A DNA stretch of 64,000 bases from assembly GCA_052034255.1 (NCBI GenBank), contig JBPOIU010000021.1, forward strand, positions 56,341 through 120,340, given 5' to 3'. This document shows, one piece after another, positions 46,932 through 56,103 of this stretch. A program made the position numbers and the translations under genes. This DNA comes from JADJEK01 sp052034255. Lineage in GTDB: Bacteria; Planctomycetota; B15-G4; JADJEK01. How positions within the stretch are numbered: position 1 is the first letter of the stretch; every line of letters starts with the position of its first letter. A model generated the notes under the pieces. The model saw only the letters and a list, made by a program, of their open reading frames with translations. It made no database searches and was not told the DNA's origin.

Positions 46932-48239
46932 ATGGGTTGGTTCAAGAGCGGCAAGAACGAACCGAAGGAGCCCGCGCCAGCCCCGACCGACGATCGACTG
47001 ACGTCGGATCAGGTGCACGTCCTGGTCGACGGCATCGCGGAACTCATCTCGACCGTGGACCACCAGCGCTTGCTGGTGTCGATCGTGGACAAGGCCATCG
47101 CGGCCGTCGGCGCCGAGCGCGGCATCCTGTTCCTGTTCGACGGCGGCGATCCCGAAAAGCTCGTGATCCAGGTGGCACGCGACCGCACCGGCCGCGACGT
47201 GCCGTTGCCCGTCCAGTACTCGACGACGGTGACGCGCAAGGTCGCGACCGAAGGCACGCCGATGTGCTGGAAGGTGTCGAGTCACGAGGGCGCCGTCGAT
47301 CTATCGCGCTCGATCGTCGACATGAAGCTGCGCGCGGTGATGTGCGTGACGCTCCGCGTGAAGGAACGCCGCCTCGGGCTGATCTACGTCGATTCGCGCG
47401 CCAATCAGCGCGAGTTCACGGCGGTGGATCTGCGCTTCTTCGACGCGCTCGCGGGCGCGTTGTCGATCGGCGTCGAAAACGCGCGCCTCGTGCAAGAAGC
47501 GATCGCCGCCGAGCGCATGAAAGAGCAGATGAAGATCGCTCGGCACATCCAAGAAGGTCTGCTGCCGCGCGATCCGAAGGGACTGGTCTCGTTCGACGTC
47601 GCGGGGCGCGCGATCCCGGCCGAGGAAGCGCTCGGCGACTATTACGACTTCGTACCGGTCGCCGAACGGGACCTGTTGGTCGCGATCGGTGACGTCTCGG
47701 GCCATGGTCTGGGTCCGGCGCTGTTGATGTCGTCGGCACGCGCGCTGCTCCGCTCGGCCGTGCGCGGAGCGTTCCGGCTCGACGAAGTCCTCGGTCGGAT
47801 GAACGACCAGTTCGCCCGGGACTCGGACGGCGCGATCTTCATGTCGCTGCAGCTGATCGAACTCGACGACCGCGAGCGCGTGCTGCGTTTCGCCAACGCG
47901 GGGCACACGGCGCCGCTGTTGTTGCGCGCCGAAGGCGCGATCGAAACGCTGCCCGGCGATGGGCTGGCTCTCGGCATCGAAGAAGGCATGCCCTACGACG
48001 TGTCGGAACCGGTGCAGATGAACTCGGGCGATGTGCTCGTCCTGATCACCGACGGCATCCTCGAAGCGAGGCGCGGCGATGAAGTCTTCGGCCGCGAGCG
48101 GCTCGCGCGCGCGGTCCTGCGCAGCCGCGACGGGGACGCGGCCGGCGTGATCCGCGCGATCCACGACGACGTCATCGAATTCACGGGCAGCGCGAACCAA
48201 GACGACGACGTGACGTTGGTCGTCGTCAAAGCGCGGTGA
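46932..48239 (+). CDS. GAF-SpoIIE (RsbU-type) serine phosphatase
   Basis: The 435-residue protein has a GAF domain (about 45-190: LLVSIVDKAIAAVGAERGIL, GLIYVDSR), a linker coiled coil and a C-terminal SpoIIE/PP2C phosphatase domain (about 215-435) with GDYYDF, GDVSGHGLGPAL, LRFANAGHTAPLLL and QDDDVTLVVV. The D residues match the metal ligands of PP2C. Family members dephosphorylate STAS antagonists in partner-switching control; the divergent STAS/PilZ-like gene is the obvious candidate partner. The R2 repeat hairpin begins right after its stop. Confidence 0.88.
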   Translation: MGWFKSGKNEPKEPAPAPTDDRLTSDQVHVLVDGIAELISTVDHQRLLVSIVDKAIAAVGAERGILFLFDGGDPEKLVIQVARDRTGRDVPLPVQYSTTVTRKVATEGTPMCWKVSSHEGAVDLSRSIVDMKLRAVMCVTLRVKERRLGLIYVDSRANQREFTAVDLRFFDALAGALSIGVENARLVQEAIAAERMKEQMKIARHIQEGLLPRDPKGLVSFDVAGRAIPAEEALGDYYDFVPVAERDLLVAIGDVSGHGLGPALLMSSARALLRSAVRGAFRLDEVLGRMNDQFARDSDGAIFMSLQLIELDDRERVLRFANAGHTAPLLLRAEGAIETLPGDGLALGIEEGMPYDVSEPVQMNSGDVLVLITDGILEARRGDEVFGRERLARAVLRSRDGDAAGVIRAIHDDVIEFTGSANQDDDVTLVVVKAR

Positions 48240-48470
48240 GAGAACGTGAATCAATCCGATTGATTCACGTTCTCGGCCGCACCAGGTGTTGCTCGGCGAC
48301 GGCAGTCGCCGCCCCGTTCGACAGGCACGGATGGACGGCGTTGAATGACGCGAACAACCTGTGAATACGGCGGTCATGAAGTCGGTCGCTCCGCGACCGG
48401 GGCGCCGCCTCGGACTCCTTGTGGGTTTCGCTGTGAGTCAATTCCTCGAAGCGAGGGCTTGATTCGCAGC
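48240..48470 (+). repeat. Interspersed repeat copy R2 (full length, plus orientation)
   Basis: A 16-bp perfect stem (48240-48255 with 48259-48274, loop CCG) starts at the base after the phosphatase stop. About 200 bp follow that reappear inverted at 49854-50065. No protein-like coding is evident: the aligned copies differ at 21 of about 187 bases by my count, and 16 of those change the residue in the open minus-strand frame. The hairpin probably terminates the phosphatase transcript. The stretch 48471-48540 after it should hold the dihydroorotase promoter; nothing else is seen there. Confidence 0.75.
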
Positions 48471-48540
48471 CTCTGAAGCGGCGCGAGTTTCGGAAACAGC
48501 GGACGGACACGCCCTGCCGGGCAGCGGCGTTCCACTTCAA

Positions 48541-49824
48541 ATGCGGTGCTCGATGGTCGACGTGGTGATTCGTGGTGCGCGCGTATGGTCGGAGCTCGGG
48601 ATCCGCGTCGCGGACGTCGCGCTGGAGGCCGGTGAAATCGTCGACGTCGGAAGCGTGCCGCGCGGGGCGGGATCCGAGTTCGACGCCACGGGCCTGTTGT
48701 TGTTGCCCGGATTGATCGACGACCACGTCCATTTCCGCGAGCCGGGCCGCGAGGACAAAGAGGACTTCGCGACGGGCTCACAGGCGGCCGCGCACGGCGG
48801 TGTGACCACGATCATCGAGATCCAGAACAACGCGCCACTGATGACGAGCCGCGCCGCCGTCGAGGCCAAGCTCGCGCTCGTGCGCCCGAAGTCGCGCGTG
48901 AACGTCGGGATCTACGGCAGCGCCACGGCCGCGTCACTCGGCAAGCTCGGCGAGATGGCCGACTACGTGCTCGGCTACAAGATCTTCCTCGCACCGTCGC
49001 ACGGCGATGCCGGCGTCGATTCGGACGAAATGCTGCGCTCGCTGTATCGAGAAGCGGCGCGCGCGGGGCGACCGGTGGTCGTCCATGCCGAGGACAAGGC
49101 GACGATCGAGAAGGGCCTCGCTCAGTTCTCGACCGACGGCCCGCGGGGCTGGAGTCGCGCGCGTTCTCCCGCCGCCGAAGTGCTCGCGGTCGAGCGCGCG
49201 CTTCGGTTGTGCGAAGAGACCGGCGCACGAACGCACGTCTTCCATCTGTCGGCGGCGGGCTCCGTCGATCGCTTGGCGGACGCCAAGGCGAAAGGGTTGC
49301 CGGTGACGGGCGCGACGTGTCCGCACTATCTGTTGTTCACGGACGACGACGTCGCTCGGGTCGGCGGCCTGTTGAAGGTGAATCCTTCGATCAAGGGCGC
49401 CGTCGATCGCGCTCGCCTGCGCGAGGGCATCCGCGACGGAACGATCGATGTGCTCGAGACCGACCACGCACCACATCTGCCCACGGAGAAGACTGCTCCG
49501 TTCAACGACAACCCGTCCGGCATTTCGTCGGTCGACGTGTTCATGCCGGTGCTGCTGAAGCTGGTCGCCGACGGAGTCCTCACGCTCGACCAGGTCATCG
49601 AGCGGGCGTGCCGCGCCCCCGCTCGGCTGTTCGGGATCGCGAACAAGGGGAGCATCGCTCGCGGTTTCGACGCGGACCTGGTGCTGATCGACGATCGCAC
49701 GCCATGGTCGCCACGCAGCGACGAGTTCCTGTCGAAGGCGAAACTGTCGCCCTACGTCGACTACGCGTTCCCCGCGCGTGTGGTGCGCACGTACGTCGGA
49801 GGGCGAGTCGCGTTCGGAGCGTGA
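48541..49824 (+). CDS. pyrC: Dihydroorotase
   Basis: Dihydroorotase forms the pyrimidine ring of dihydroorotate. The 427 residues have the amidohydrolase metal motif DDHVHFREPG (His62, His64), a further ligand region near VVVHAED, and TDHAPH near the end (about 306-311), in an isolated class-I-type amidohydrolase. 'HFREPG' is typical of dihydroorotase rather than allantoinase. I take ATG 48541; ATG 48553 is possible. The gene is flanked by two inverted copies of repeat R (48240-48470 and 49854-50065) and ends 29 bp before the second. No other pyr genes are adjacent. Confidence 0.85.
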   Translation: MRCSMVDVVIRGARVWSELGIRVADVALEAGEIVDVGSVPRGAGSEFDATGLLLLPGLIDDHVHFREPGREDKEDFATGSQAAAHGGVTTIIEIQNNAPLMTSRAAVEAKLALVRPKSRVNVGIYGSATAASLGKLGEMADYVLGYKIFLAPSHGDAGVDSDEMLRSLYREAARAGRPVVVHAEDKATIEKGLAQFSTDGPRGWSRARSPAAEVLAVERALRLCEETGARTHVFHLSAAGSVDRLADAKAKGLPVTGATCPHYLLFTDDDVARVGGLLKVNPSIKGAVDRARLREGIRDGTIDVLETDHAPHLPTEKTAPFNDNPSGISSVDVFMPVLLKLVADGVLTLDQVIERACRAPARLFGIANKGSIARGFDADLVLIDDRTPWSPRSDEFLSKAKLSPYVDYAFPARVVRTYVGGRVAFGA

Positions 49825-49853
49825 CGCGCGCGCGTGCGCTCCGGCGTCAGACG

Positions 49854-50065
49854 CCGTGAATCAATCCCTCGCTTCGAGGGATTGATTCACGGCCGAACCG
49901 ACAAGGCGTCCGAGGCGGCACCCCGGTCGCTCAGCGACCGACTTCTTGACCGCCGTACTCACAGGTCGTTCGCGTCATTCAACGCCGTTCATTTGTGCCC
50001 GTCGAACGGGGCGGCGACTACCGCCGCCGAGCGACACCTGGTGAGTCCGGCGGCTGCGCCGCCTC
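49854..50065 (-). repeat. Interspersed repeat copy R3 (minus orientation)
   Basis: This is an inverted copy of R2 with an 18-bp perfect head stem (49854-49871 with 49875-49892, loop CTT) that begins 29 bp after the dihydroorotase stop and so may terminate it. The gap 49825-50124 holds only this copy and the polA hairpin; no further gene is seen. Confidence 0.75.
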
Positions 50066-50071
50066 GAACAT

Positions 50072-50116
50072 GAATCAAATGGGGGCAGACCCGTTGGGTC
50101 TGCCCCCATTTGATTC
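50072..50116. terminator. 21-bp perfect hairpin downstream of polA
   Basis: Arms 50072-50092 and 50096-50116 pair perfectly around a GTT loop. It lies 8 bp past the polA stop on the minus strand, so it should terminate polA. The stem core GGGGGCAGACCC with flanking AATCAAAT is reminiscent of REP-like intergenic repeats found in many genomes. Confidence 0.75.
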
Positions 50117-50124
50117 GCGTTCTG

Positions 50125-52896
50125 TCAGTGCGCTTCGAGCCAGTTCTTGCCGACCCCGATGTCGACGACCAGCGGCACGTCGAGCGTAAGCGCGTGTTCC
50201 ATCGTCTGACGCACGAGCTTGGTCACGGGCTCGACGTCGCTCGCCTTCAACTCGAACACGAGTTCGTCGTGCACCTGCAAGATCATGCGGGCCGACGTCC
50301 GTGACGCGGCCAATTCGCGGTGGATGCGGATCATCGCGATCTTGATCAGGTCGGCCGCGGTGCCCTGGATCGGGGTGTTGATCGCGACGTTGCGCGCCGC
50401 GGCGGCGACGCGCGGATGCTCCGAATCGAGCTCGGCGATGTAGCGGCGGCGGCCGAGCAGCGTCGTGACGTAGCCGAGCTTGCGCGCCGATTCCAACGTG
50501 CCGTCGAGGTACGCCTTCACACCGGAGAACGTCGTGAAGTAGGCCTCGATGAACTTCGCGGCCTCGGCGACGCTCATGTCGGTCTCGGTCGCGAGACGCT
50601 GCGCGCCCATACCGTAGATGACACCGAAGTTGATCGTCTTCGCGCGTGCGCGGAGCTCCGGCGGCACGTCTTGCGGCTTCATGCCGAAGATCAAACCCGC
50701 GGTCCAGCGGTGCACGTCCGCACCTTCGCGGAACGCGCGCACGAGGTTCTCGTCCTTCGACAAATGCGCGAGCAAGCGCAGCTCGACCTGCGAGTAGTCC
50801 GCAGACAGCAACACGCCGTCGTCGATGCCGGGCACGAACGCGCGGCGGATCTTCTGGCCCTCTTCGCTGCGGATCGGGATGTTCTGCAGATTCGGATCAC
50901 TGCTCGACAGTCGTCCGGTCGCCGCGACCGCCTGATTGAAGGACGTGTGGACGCGTCCGGTCTCCGGGTGCACCAGCGCCGGTAATGCGTCGATGTACGT
51001 CGACTTCAGTTTCTGCAGTGCGCGGTACTCGAGGATCTTCGCCGGCAGCGGATGGACCTTCAGCCCTTCGAGGACCGCCGCGTCCGTCGACCAGCCGGTC
51101 TTCGTCCGCTTCGGCTTCTTCACGCCGGGCGCTTTCTGGACCTCGAGCTTCTCGAACAGGATCTTGCCGAGCTGGATCGGCGAATTGATGTTGAACGGCT
51201 CCTGCGCGATCGCATGGATCTCCTCGGTCAGCGCTTTCAAACGCTGGTCGAAGTCGTCCGAGAGATGGCGCAACAACGGCAGGTCGAGCGCGACGCCGTG
51301 TTCCTCGACGTCGGCCAACACCGAAAGCAGCGGCATCTCGATGTCGCGAAACAGCGGCTCGAGCTGACCGTTCCGCAACTCCTCACCGAGGATCGGGAGC
51401 AGGCGATTGACGACGTCGACGTCTTCGCACGCGTAGTTGCCGACCTTGTCGACGTCGACTTGGTCCATCGTGATCTGCTTGGCGCCGGTGCCGATCAGTT
51501 CGCTGGTCTTCACCTTCTGGAAGTTCAGGTACTTCAGCGCCAGATGATCGAGGTTGTGCTGGAGCTCGCCCGGGGAGACGCAATAGCTCGCGAGCATCGT
51601 GTCGAAGTCGATGCCGAGGACCGGCATGCCGTGGCGGCGCAGGACGAGCAGGTCGTACTTCGCGTTCTGACCGCGTTTCTTGCGGTTCGGATCGGCGAGG
51701 ATCGGCGCGAGGTCGCGCGCGATCCGGTCGATGTCGCGTTCCGGCGAAAACAGCGGTGGGTCGAGGTTCACCGGCAGGTACCACGCTTCGCGCGGCGTGA
51801 ACGACACGGAGATCCCGACGAGACGCGCACGCAGCGGGTCGAGGCCCGTGGTTTCGGTGTCGAGCGCGAACTCCGTCGCGCCGCGGAGGCGCTCGAGGAA
51901 GGTCGCGTACGCCGCGGTGTCGCGAATCACGTGATAGGTGTGTTCGTCGTGCGCCTGGTCGACGCTGACGCGCTTCATCAGCGAGTCCATCTCGTAGCTG
52001 CGGAACAGCGGCGCGAGCGCGGCTGGATCCGGGCGCGAGGCCTTGAAACGCTCCTCGTCGAAACGCACCGGAGCGGCGAGGTCGAACGTCACGAGCTCGA
52101 GCGACAGGAACGCGAGCTCGCGGTCCTTCTCGAGCTTCGCGCGTACCGCGGCACGCTCGACCTGGTCGAGCTGTTCGTACAAGCGCTTCACGCTGCCGAA
52201 GCGCGTGATCAGCTCGGTGGCGGTCTTCGGGCCGATGCCGCTGACGCCGGGGACGTTGTCCGACGCGTCGCCCATCAGCGCGAGCACGTCGATGACGTGC
52301 TCCGGACCCACGCCGAACTTGGCGCGCGCCGCGTCGGGGCCTTGGATCTCGACGTCCTTGTCCGGGCGCAGGATGTTGTAGAGCTGCACGCGCTCGGAGA
52401 CGATCTGCAAGAAGTCCTTGTCGCCCGTGACGATGAAGACCTCGTGCCCGGCGGCTTCGGCTTGGCGTGCGACGGTCGCGATCACGTCATCGGCTTCGTA
52501 GCCGGGGAGTTCGAGCACGGGGATTTGGAACGCTTGCACCAGCTGCTTGATCGCCGGGAAGAGCGCGATGAGTTCGTCCGGCGTCTTGTCGCGAGTCGCT
52601 TTGTATTCGGCGTAGCGTTCGTGCCGGAACGTCTTGCCCGGCAGGTCGAATCCGCACGCGATGAAGTCCGGATGTTCCTTCTCGAGCAACCGGAACAACG
52701 TCTGCGCGAACAAGAACAGGCCCGAGACGTTTTGCCCCTTCGACGTCAGCAGCGGGCTCGAGATCAACGCGAAGTGGCTGCGATACGCCAGTGCTGTGCC
52801 GTCGATCAGGAACACCCGCCCCTTGCGCGCGCGCCCGGGGCGGGCCGCCCGCGGGTCCGTGCGCTTGTCGTCGGGGAACAGCGAACCGGTCGGCAT
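50125..52896 (-). CDS. polA: DNA polymerase I
   Basis: DNA polymerase I processes Okazaki fragments and repairs DNA. From ATG 52896 the protein has 923 residues: a short basic N-terminal tail, the 5'-nuclease domain (about 27-300, with FIVTGDKDFLQ and GDASDNVPGVSGIGPKTA), a 3'-5' exonuclease with DTETTGLD (Asp346, Glu348) and a further acidic YACEDVD, so proofreading appears intact, and the polymerase domain with LLSADYSQVELRL, the O-helix RAKTINFGVIYGM and the C-terminal VHDELVFE. The frame open to 53565 lacks family residues. The gene diverges from the pseudokinase gene. Confidence 0.97.
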   Translation of the reverse strand: MPTGSLFPDDKRTDPRAARPGRARKGRVFLIDGTALAYRSHFALISSPLLTSKGQNVSGLFLFAQTLFRLLEKEHPDFIACGFDLPGKTFRHERYAEYKATRDKTPDELIALFPAIKQLVQAFQIPVLELPGYEADDVIATVARQAEAAGHEVFIVTGDKDFLQIVSERVQLYNILRPDKDVEIQGPDAARAKFGVGPEHVIDVLALMGDASDNVPGVSGIGPKTATELITRFGSVKRLYEQLDQVERAAVRAKLEKDRELAFLSLELVTFDLAAPVRFDEERFKASRPDPAALAPLFRSYEMDSLMKRVSVDQAHDEHTYHVIRDTAAYATFLERLRGATEFALDTETTGLDPLRARLVGISVSFTPREAWYLPVNLDPPLFSPERDIDRIARDLAPILADPNRKKRGQNAKYDLLVLRRHGMPVLGIDFDTMLASYCVSPGELQHNLDHLALKYLNFQKVKTSELIGTGAKQITMDQVDVDKVGNYACEDVDVVNRLLPILGEELRNGQLEPLFRDIEMPLLSVLADVEEHGVALDLPLLRHLSDDFDQRLKALTEEIHAIAQEPFNINSPIQLGKILFEKLEVQKAPGVKKPKRTKTGWSTDAAVLEGLKVHPLPAKILEYRALQKLKSTYIDALPALVHPETGRVHTSFNQAVAATGRLSSSDPNLQNIPIRSEEGQKIRRAFVPGIDDGVLLSADYSQVELRLLAHLSKDENLVRAFREGADVHRWTAGLIFGMKPQDVPPELRARAKTINFGVIYGMGAQRLATETDMSVAEAAKFIEAYFTTFSGVKAYLDGTLESARKLGYVTTLLGRRRYIAELDSEHPRVAAAARNVAINTPIQGTAADLIKIAMIRIHRELAASRTSARMILQVHDELVFELKASDVEPVTKLVRQTMEHALTLDVPLVVDIGVGKNWLEAH

Positions 52897-53202
52897 CTCG
52901 TCGCTCCACGGCCAGTGCGACCGCCGCGAAGGCGCGTCGAATGCCGGCGCGGCGGGACTATATCTCGCGAGGACGGGAACGCGTGGGACGAGCCCCAGTC
53001 GATTGCAACGGAGCCGTGACACTTCGCGCGTGGCGGTCGGGCGCGGCGGTCGGGCGACCGCTGCTGGAGCTCGGCGATACGGCGGTTTCGGGCGGCTCGT
53101 CGCGGGTTCCGGGGGCACGGAATCGTGCACTTCGAACGCGAGTCGGCCGCGGCTCGTGCGGTACTCTCTTCGCCCGCGTTCTTGGCCTTCCGGAGCTCCG
53201 CG
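52897..53202. other. 306-bp divergent intergenic region polA/pseudokinase
   Basis: No coding is evident. It should hold the promoters of both divergent genes; a -10-like TACTCT (53162-53167) lies 35 bp upstream of the pseudokinase ATG, without a convincing -35. GGAG sits 7 bp before that ATG. Confidence 0.4.
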
Positions 53203-54711
53203 ATGACCTCTCCTTTCGCCATTGCTGGACTCGAGATCCTGGCCGAAATGGGCCGGGACCAGTTCGTGCGGCGGTATCGACTCGGCGGGCGTGACGCGAA
53301 GCACCTGGTGTTGCTCGAGGGGCTCGACCCGGCCGCGGCGGGGGAGATGCTGACGACCGCCCGACGATTCGTCGGGTTGAACGTGCGCGGCGTCGCGCCG
53401 CTGCTCGACATCGTTCAACACGAGGGTGGCGCCGGCTTCGTGATTGGCGTCGAGCCCGGCGAATCCCTCTGGCGCACGTACGGCGTCGGCGAATTGAACA
53501 CGCTTCCCGTGCTGCGAGCGCTGGCCGAGGGCATCGCGCGACTGCACGCGCGCGGGATCGCGCATGGAGCCTTGCTCGCCGAGGCGTCGTTGGTGCGTGA
53601 CTCCGCCGGTGCTCCGTGCGTACTGCCGCCGGTCGCGGCTCCGGCGGCGTTGCCCGCCGTTGCCCGCATCGTCGGTCGGACGGCCGTGGAAAGCGCGTCG
53701 TATGCGGGTCTGTCCTTGGTGGCGCGCGATCTTTCGGCGCTGGCTCAGTTCGCATGTCAGTGGATCAGCGGCGCGCGGCCCGAGCAGGCCGCGGGTGTCG
53801 GGATCCTGCCGGAAAGCGTCCAGATGCTGGCCTCACCGGCGACGGCGCAGGCTCTGCGCTTGGTCTTCGAAGCCGCATCCAAGGACCCGACCCCGCAGGC
53901 CAGTCGCGAGTTGCTGGAACGCATCGGGTGGGCGCGTGATCTCGGCGATGCTCCGGTCGTGCGTGCCGCGCCGGCCGCGGTCGCGCCGGTTCGCGAAACG
54001 TCGAAGGCCGTGTCACCGGCTCCGCAGGCATCTGCCCGCAACGCAGCCACGGCTGGTGCGGGCGCGAGCGGTGTGGCGGCGAGCGCTCGCACCGGCGCGG
54101 ATGCCGCCGCGGCAGGAACCCCGCGCCGCCGCGTACGCGAGGTCGAACCGAAGAAGACCCGCGTGCCCCTGATCCTCGGTCCGATCGCGTTGGCCGCAAT
54201 TGGTGGAGCGCTTTACTTCATGGGCGGCGACAAGGCCGTCGACGAGTACGCCAACGCGCCCCGCGAGTCGACATCGTCCAATCCGTCGACTCCCCCGGCG
54301 ACGTCGGCGATGCCGAAGCCGGCCCCGCCCGAGCCAGTCGCCGACGCACCGGTCGACGCCGATGCGGCCGCCGAAGCGGAACGCGTGATCCAGGCGTTGA
54401 AGTCGAAGAAAGAGGGCAAAGTCGAACCGGCGAAGCCGACGTACGACCGTTCGCTGATCGATGCCGGCGACAAGCTGAGAGCCGAAGGAACGGCGATCCT
54501 GAACGATCTCCGGGAGAAGAAGATCCCGTTCGAGCAGACCGGCGCGAAGATCGACGAGGCCATTCAGAAGCTGGAAGCCTCGCGTGATGAATATGTGAAA
54601 TTCAGCGAACAATACGAGAACCGTGCCCGTCTCGTGGAGAAGAGCATCGAGGACGTCAACTCGCTCCTCTACTTCGCGTACCGCAATCGGAAGACGCTGG
54701 GAAAGAAGTAA
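53203..54711 (+). CDS. Membrane-anchored pseudokinase-like protein with coiled-coil tail
   Basis: The first ~240 residues resemble a serine/threonine kinase fold (YRLGGRDAKHLVLLEGLDPA; LRALAEGIARLHARGIAHGA). At the catalytic loop the family's H-R-D-L-K-P-x-N reads HGALLAEASL (121-130), and no D-F-G is visible, so kinase activity is lost. A Pro/Ala-rich linker, one transmembrane segment (321-341, VPLILGPIALAAIGGALYFM) and an acidic/helical C-terminal region (about 385-502; DKLRAEGTAILNDLRE, ENRARLVEKSIEDVNS) follow. ATG 53203 has GGAG 7 bp upstream. It may scaffold or sense at the membrane; substrate and partners are unknown. Confidence 0.75.
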   Translation: MTSPFAIAGLEILAEMGRDQFVRRYRLGGRDAKHLVLLEGLDPAAAGEMLTTARRFVGLNVRGVAPLLDIVQHEGGAGFVIGVEPGESLWRTYGVGELNTLPVLRALAEGIARLHARGIAHGALLAEASLVRDSAGAPCVLPPVAAPAALPAVARIVGRTAVESASYAGLSLVARDLSALAQFACQWISGARPEQAAGVGILPESVQMLASPATAQALRLVFEAASKDPTPQASRELLERIGWARDLGDAPVVRAAPAAVAPVRETSKAVSPAPQASARNAATAGAGASGVAASARTGADAAAAGTPRRRVREVEPKKTRVPLILGPIALAAIGGALYFMGGDKAVDEYANAPRESTSSNPSTPPATSAMPKPAPPEPVADAPVDADAAAEAERVIQALKSKKEGKVEPAKPTYDRSLIDAGDKLRAEGTAILNDLREKKIPFEQTGAKIDEAIQKLEASRDEYVKFSEQYENRARLVEKSIEDVNSLLYFAYRNRKTLGKK

Positions 54712-54854
54712 CGCGAAGCACGGGATCGAGCGCAACCGGGAAGGAGAAAGCCGACGGAGAGCCGGTCTCCGTGGGCTTTCGATGGCTGGGTGGTTCCGCG
54801 CTCGCGTCTCGTTTCGGGACGCGCGCTCGTTTTTCGTGACGAGTGGGGGGAGCG

Positions 54855-55058
54855 ATGAAGTCCTGTCATTGCAGCATCCTGGATGTGCGCGAGGAGCAGA
54901 TCTACGAGCCCTCTGGGACGCTCGAGATTCGGCTCATCTGCAACATCTGCGGTCGCATTCTCGAAGCCCGTTCGGTTCCTCATGCGGCGGGTTCTCGGAC
55001 CGACGATGAGGAAGGGCGCCAGCGCCCCGGGGCACAGTCGGTGTCCATGCAGTTCTGA
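54855..55058 (+). CDS. Small Cys-rich, probably zinc-binding protein
   Basis: The 67-residue frame reads MKSCHCSILDVREEQIYEPS then LEIRLICNICGRILEAR, with a CxC and a CxxC that could bind zinc or another metal. Start ATG 54855 has a G-rich site directly upstream; GTG 54843 is in frame. Coding is plausible from the pairing of Cys motifs and a preceding terminator-less gap, but it is short and I cannot name a family. Confidence 0.5.
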   Translation: MKSCHCSILDVREEQIYEPSGTLEIRLICNICGRILEARSVPHAAGSRTDDEEGRQRPGAQSVSMQF

Positions 55059-55457
55059 CCCGACGCCGTTCGAGCCTGCGTGATCGCGGACGAGATCGGG
55101 ACGGTCTCCCGTTCTCGTTCCGTCGTTGCACGACCATGAAGCCACGCACGGTCGCGCCACCGCGGACCGTCCGTCGGCGTGTTCGTCACGACGGGGTCCG
55201 CCGTGACGAGAGCGCAACGCAATTCCAATCGCGGTTCGCAGCTTCGGGGCTCCGACCCCGCCAGTAGGATTCGGCGCCACGTAGCGGCAGGTCGGGACGC
55301 GACGTCTCGGCGAAGGAACGAGTCGCGCCCGATGTCGGCGGGACGGACCGACGCGCGCATCGAGGCCCGGCATCGCAGCCCGTCGAGCCAACGCGCGTGG
55401 CCGTCCATCGTCCCATCCGCAACGGCGTTCGGATCGCGATCGAGGGAGCGCGCGCTC
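55059..55457. other. 399-bp gap without recognised gene
   Basis: Frames here are open but their residues are basic and low in protein-like order, so I see no gene. An imperfect hairpin lies near 55090-55119 (ACGAGATCGGGAC against CTCCCGTTCTCGT, with mismatches), which may end the small gene's transcript. The next gene's GGGAG site is at 55444-55448. Confidence 0.4.
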
Positions 55458-56078
55458 ATGAAACTCAATGTTCCGTTGCTCGTCGCCGTCGTGATCGTCG
55501 TCGGGGCGATCGCGTGGTTCGGTGGTCGAGCCTGGCTCGACGCGAGTGACGCCGCCGACCGCAAGGCTGTCGCGGTCGCGACGGCACGCGATGGCCTGAC
55601 GAATCCACCGGATGGATCGGAAGCGCTGAAGCGCGCACGTGCCGGACTCGACGAGTTCCCCGACGATCCCGAGCTGCTGATGATCCAAGGGATCGCTCTG
55701 AACCGGCGAGGCCGGTTCACCGACGCCGAGGCCGCGCTGGAACGCGCGCTGCAGGGGACGACCGATCCGGCGGTCCGCGACGAGGCCGAGTACTACGTCG
55801 CCGTCGCGCGTTGCTCGCGCTACGTCGAGACGAAGGAACGCGCGGACTGGAATCTGTCGCAAGCCATCCTCGAGCGCGCGGTTGCCGATCCGTCCCGGGC
55901 CGGCCTCGCGCACGCACTGCTCGGGCGGGCGTTGACGGTGGCGGGCGCGTCGCAAGATCCCGCGGCCGCCTTGAAGCACGTGGAGGCCGCGCTGGCGGCG
56001 CCTGCCGGAGCCGATCCGGTCGATCGTGCGAAATTGACCGCCTTGGCCGAACAATTGCGTTCCCAGCTCGGTTCCTGA
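55458..56078 (+). CDS. TPR-like membrane-anchored protein
   Basis: ATG 55458 has GGGAG 9 bp upstream. The 206-residue protein starts with a hydrophobic anchor (VPLLVAVVIVVGAIAWFGG) and continues with TPR-like helical repeats (SEALKRARAGLDEFPDDPEL, LLMIQGIALNRRGRFTDAEAA, GRALTVAGASQDPAAALKH). Such proteins bind other proteins at the membrane. It is followed 25 bp later by the solute-binding protein gene, so co-expression is likely, but no direct link is visible. Confidence 0.75.
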   Translation: MKLNVPLLVAVVIVVGAIAWFGGRAWLDASDAADRKAVAVATARDGLTNPPDGSEALKRARAGLDEFPDDPELLMIQGIALNRRGRFTDAEAALERALQGTTDPAVRDEAEYYVAVARCSRYVETKERADWNLSQAILERAVADPSRAGLAHALLGRALTVAGASQDPAAALKHVEAALAAPAGADPVDRAKLTALAEQLRSQLGS

Positions 56079-56103
56079 ACTTTCCACTCCGTCGAGGTGC
56101 GAG

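Noticed and set aside
48265..48732. Minus-strand frame within repeat R2 that shares a peptide with a frame in R3 (49834-50073)
   Set aside because: The two copies differ mostly at positions that change residues, so there is no sign of selection on a protein. The likeness comes from the repeat itself.
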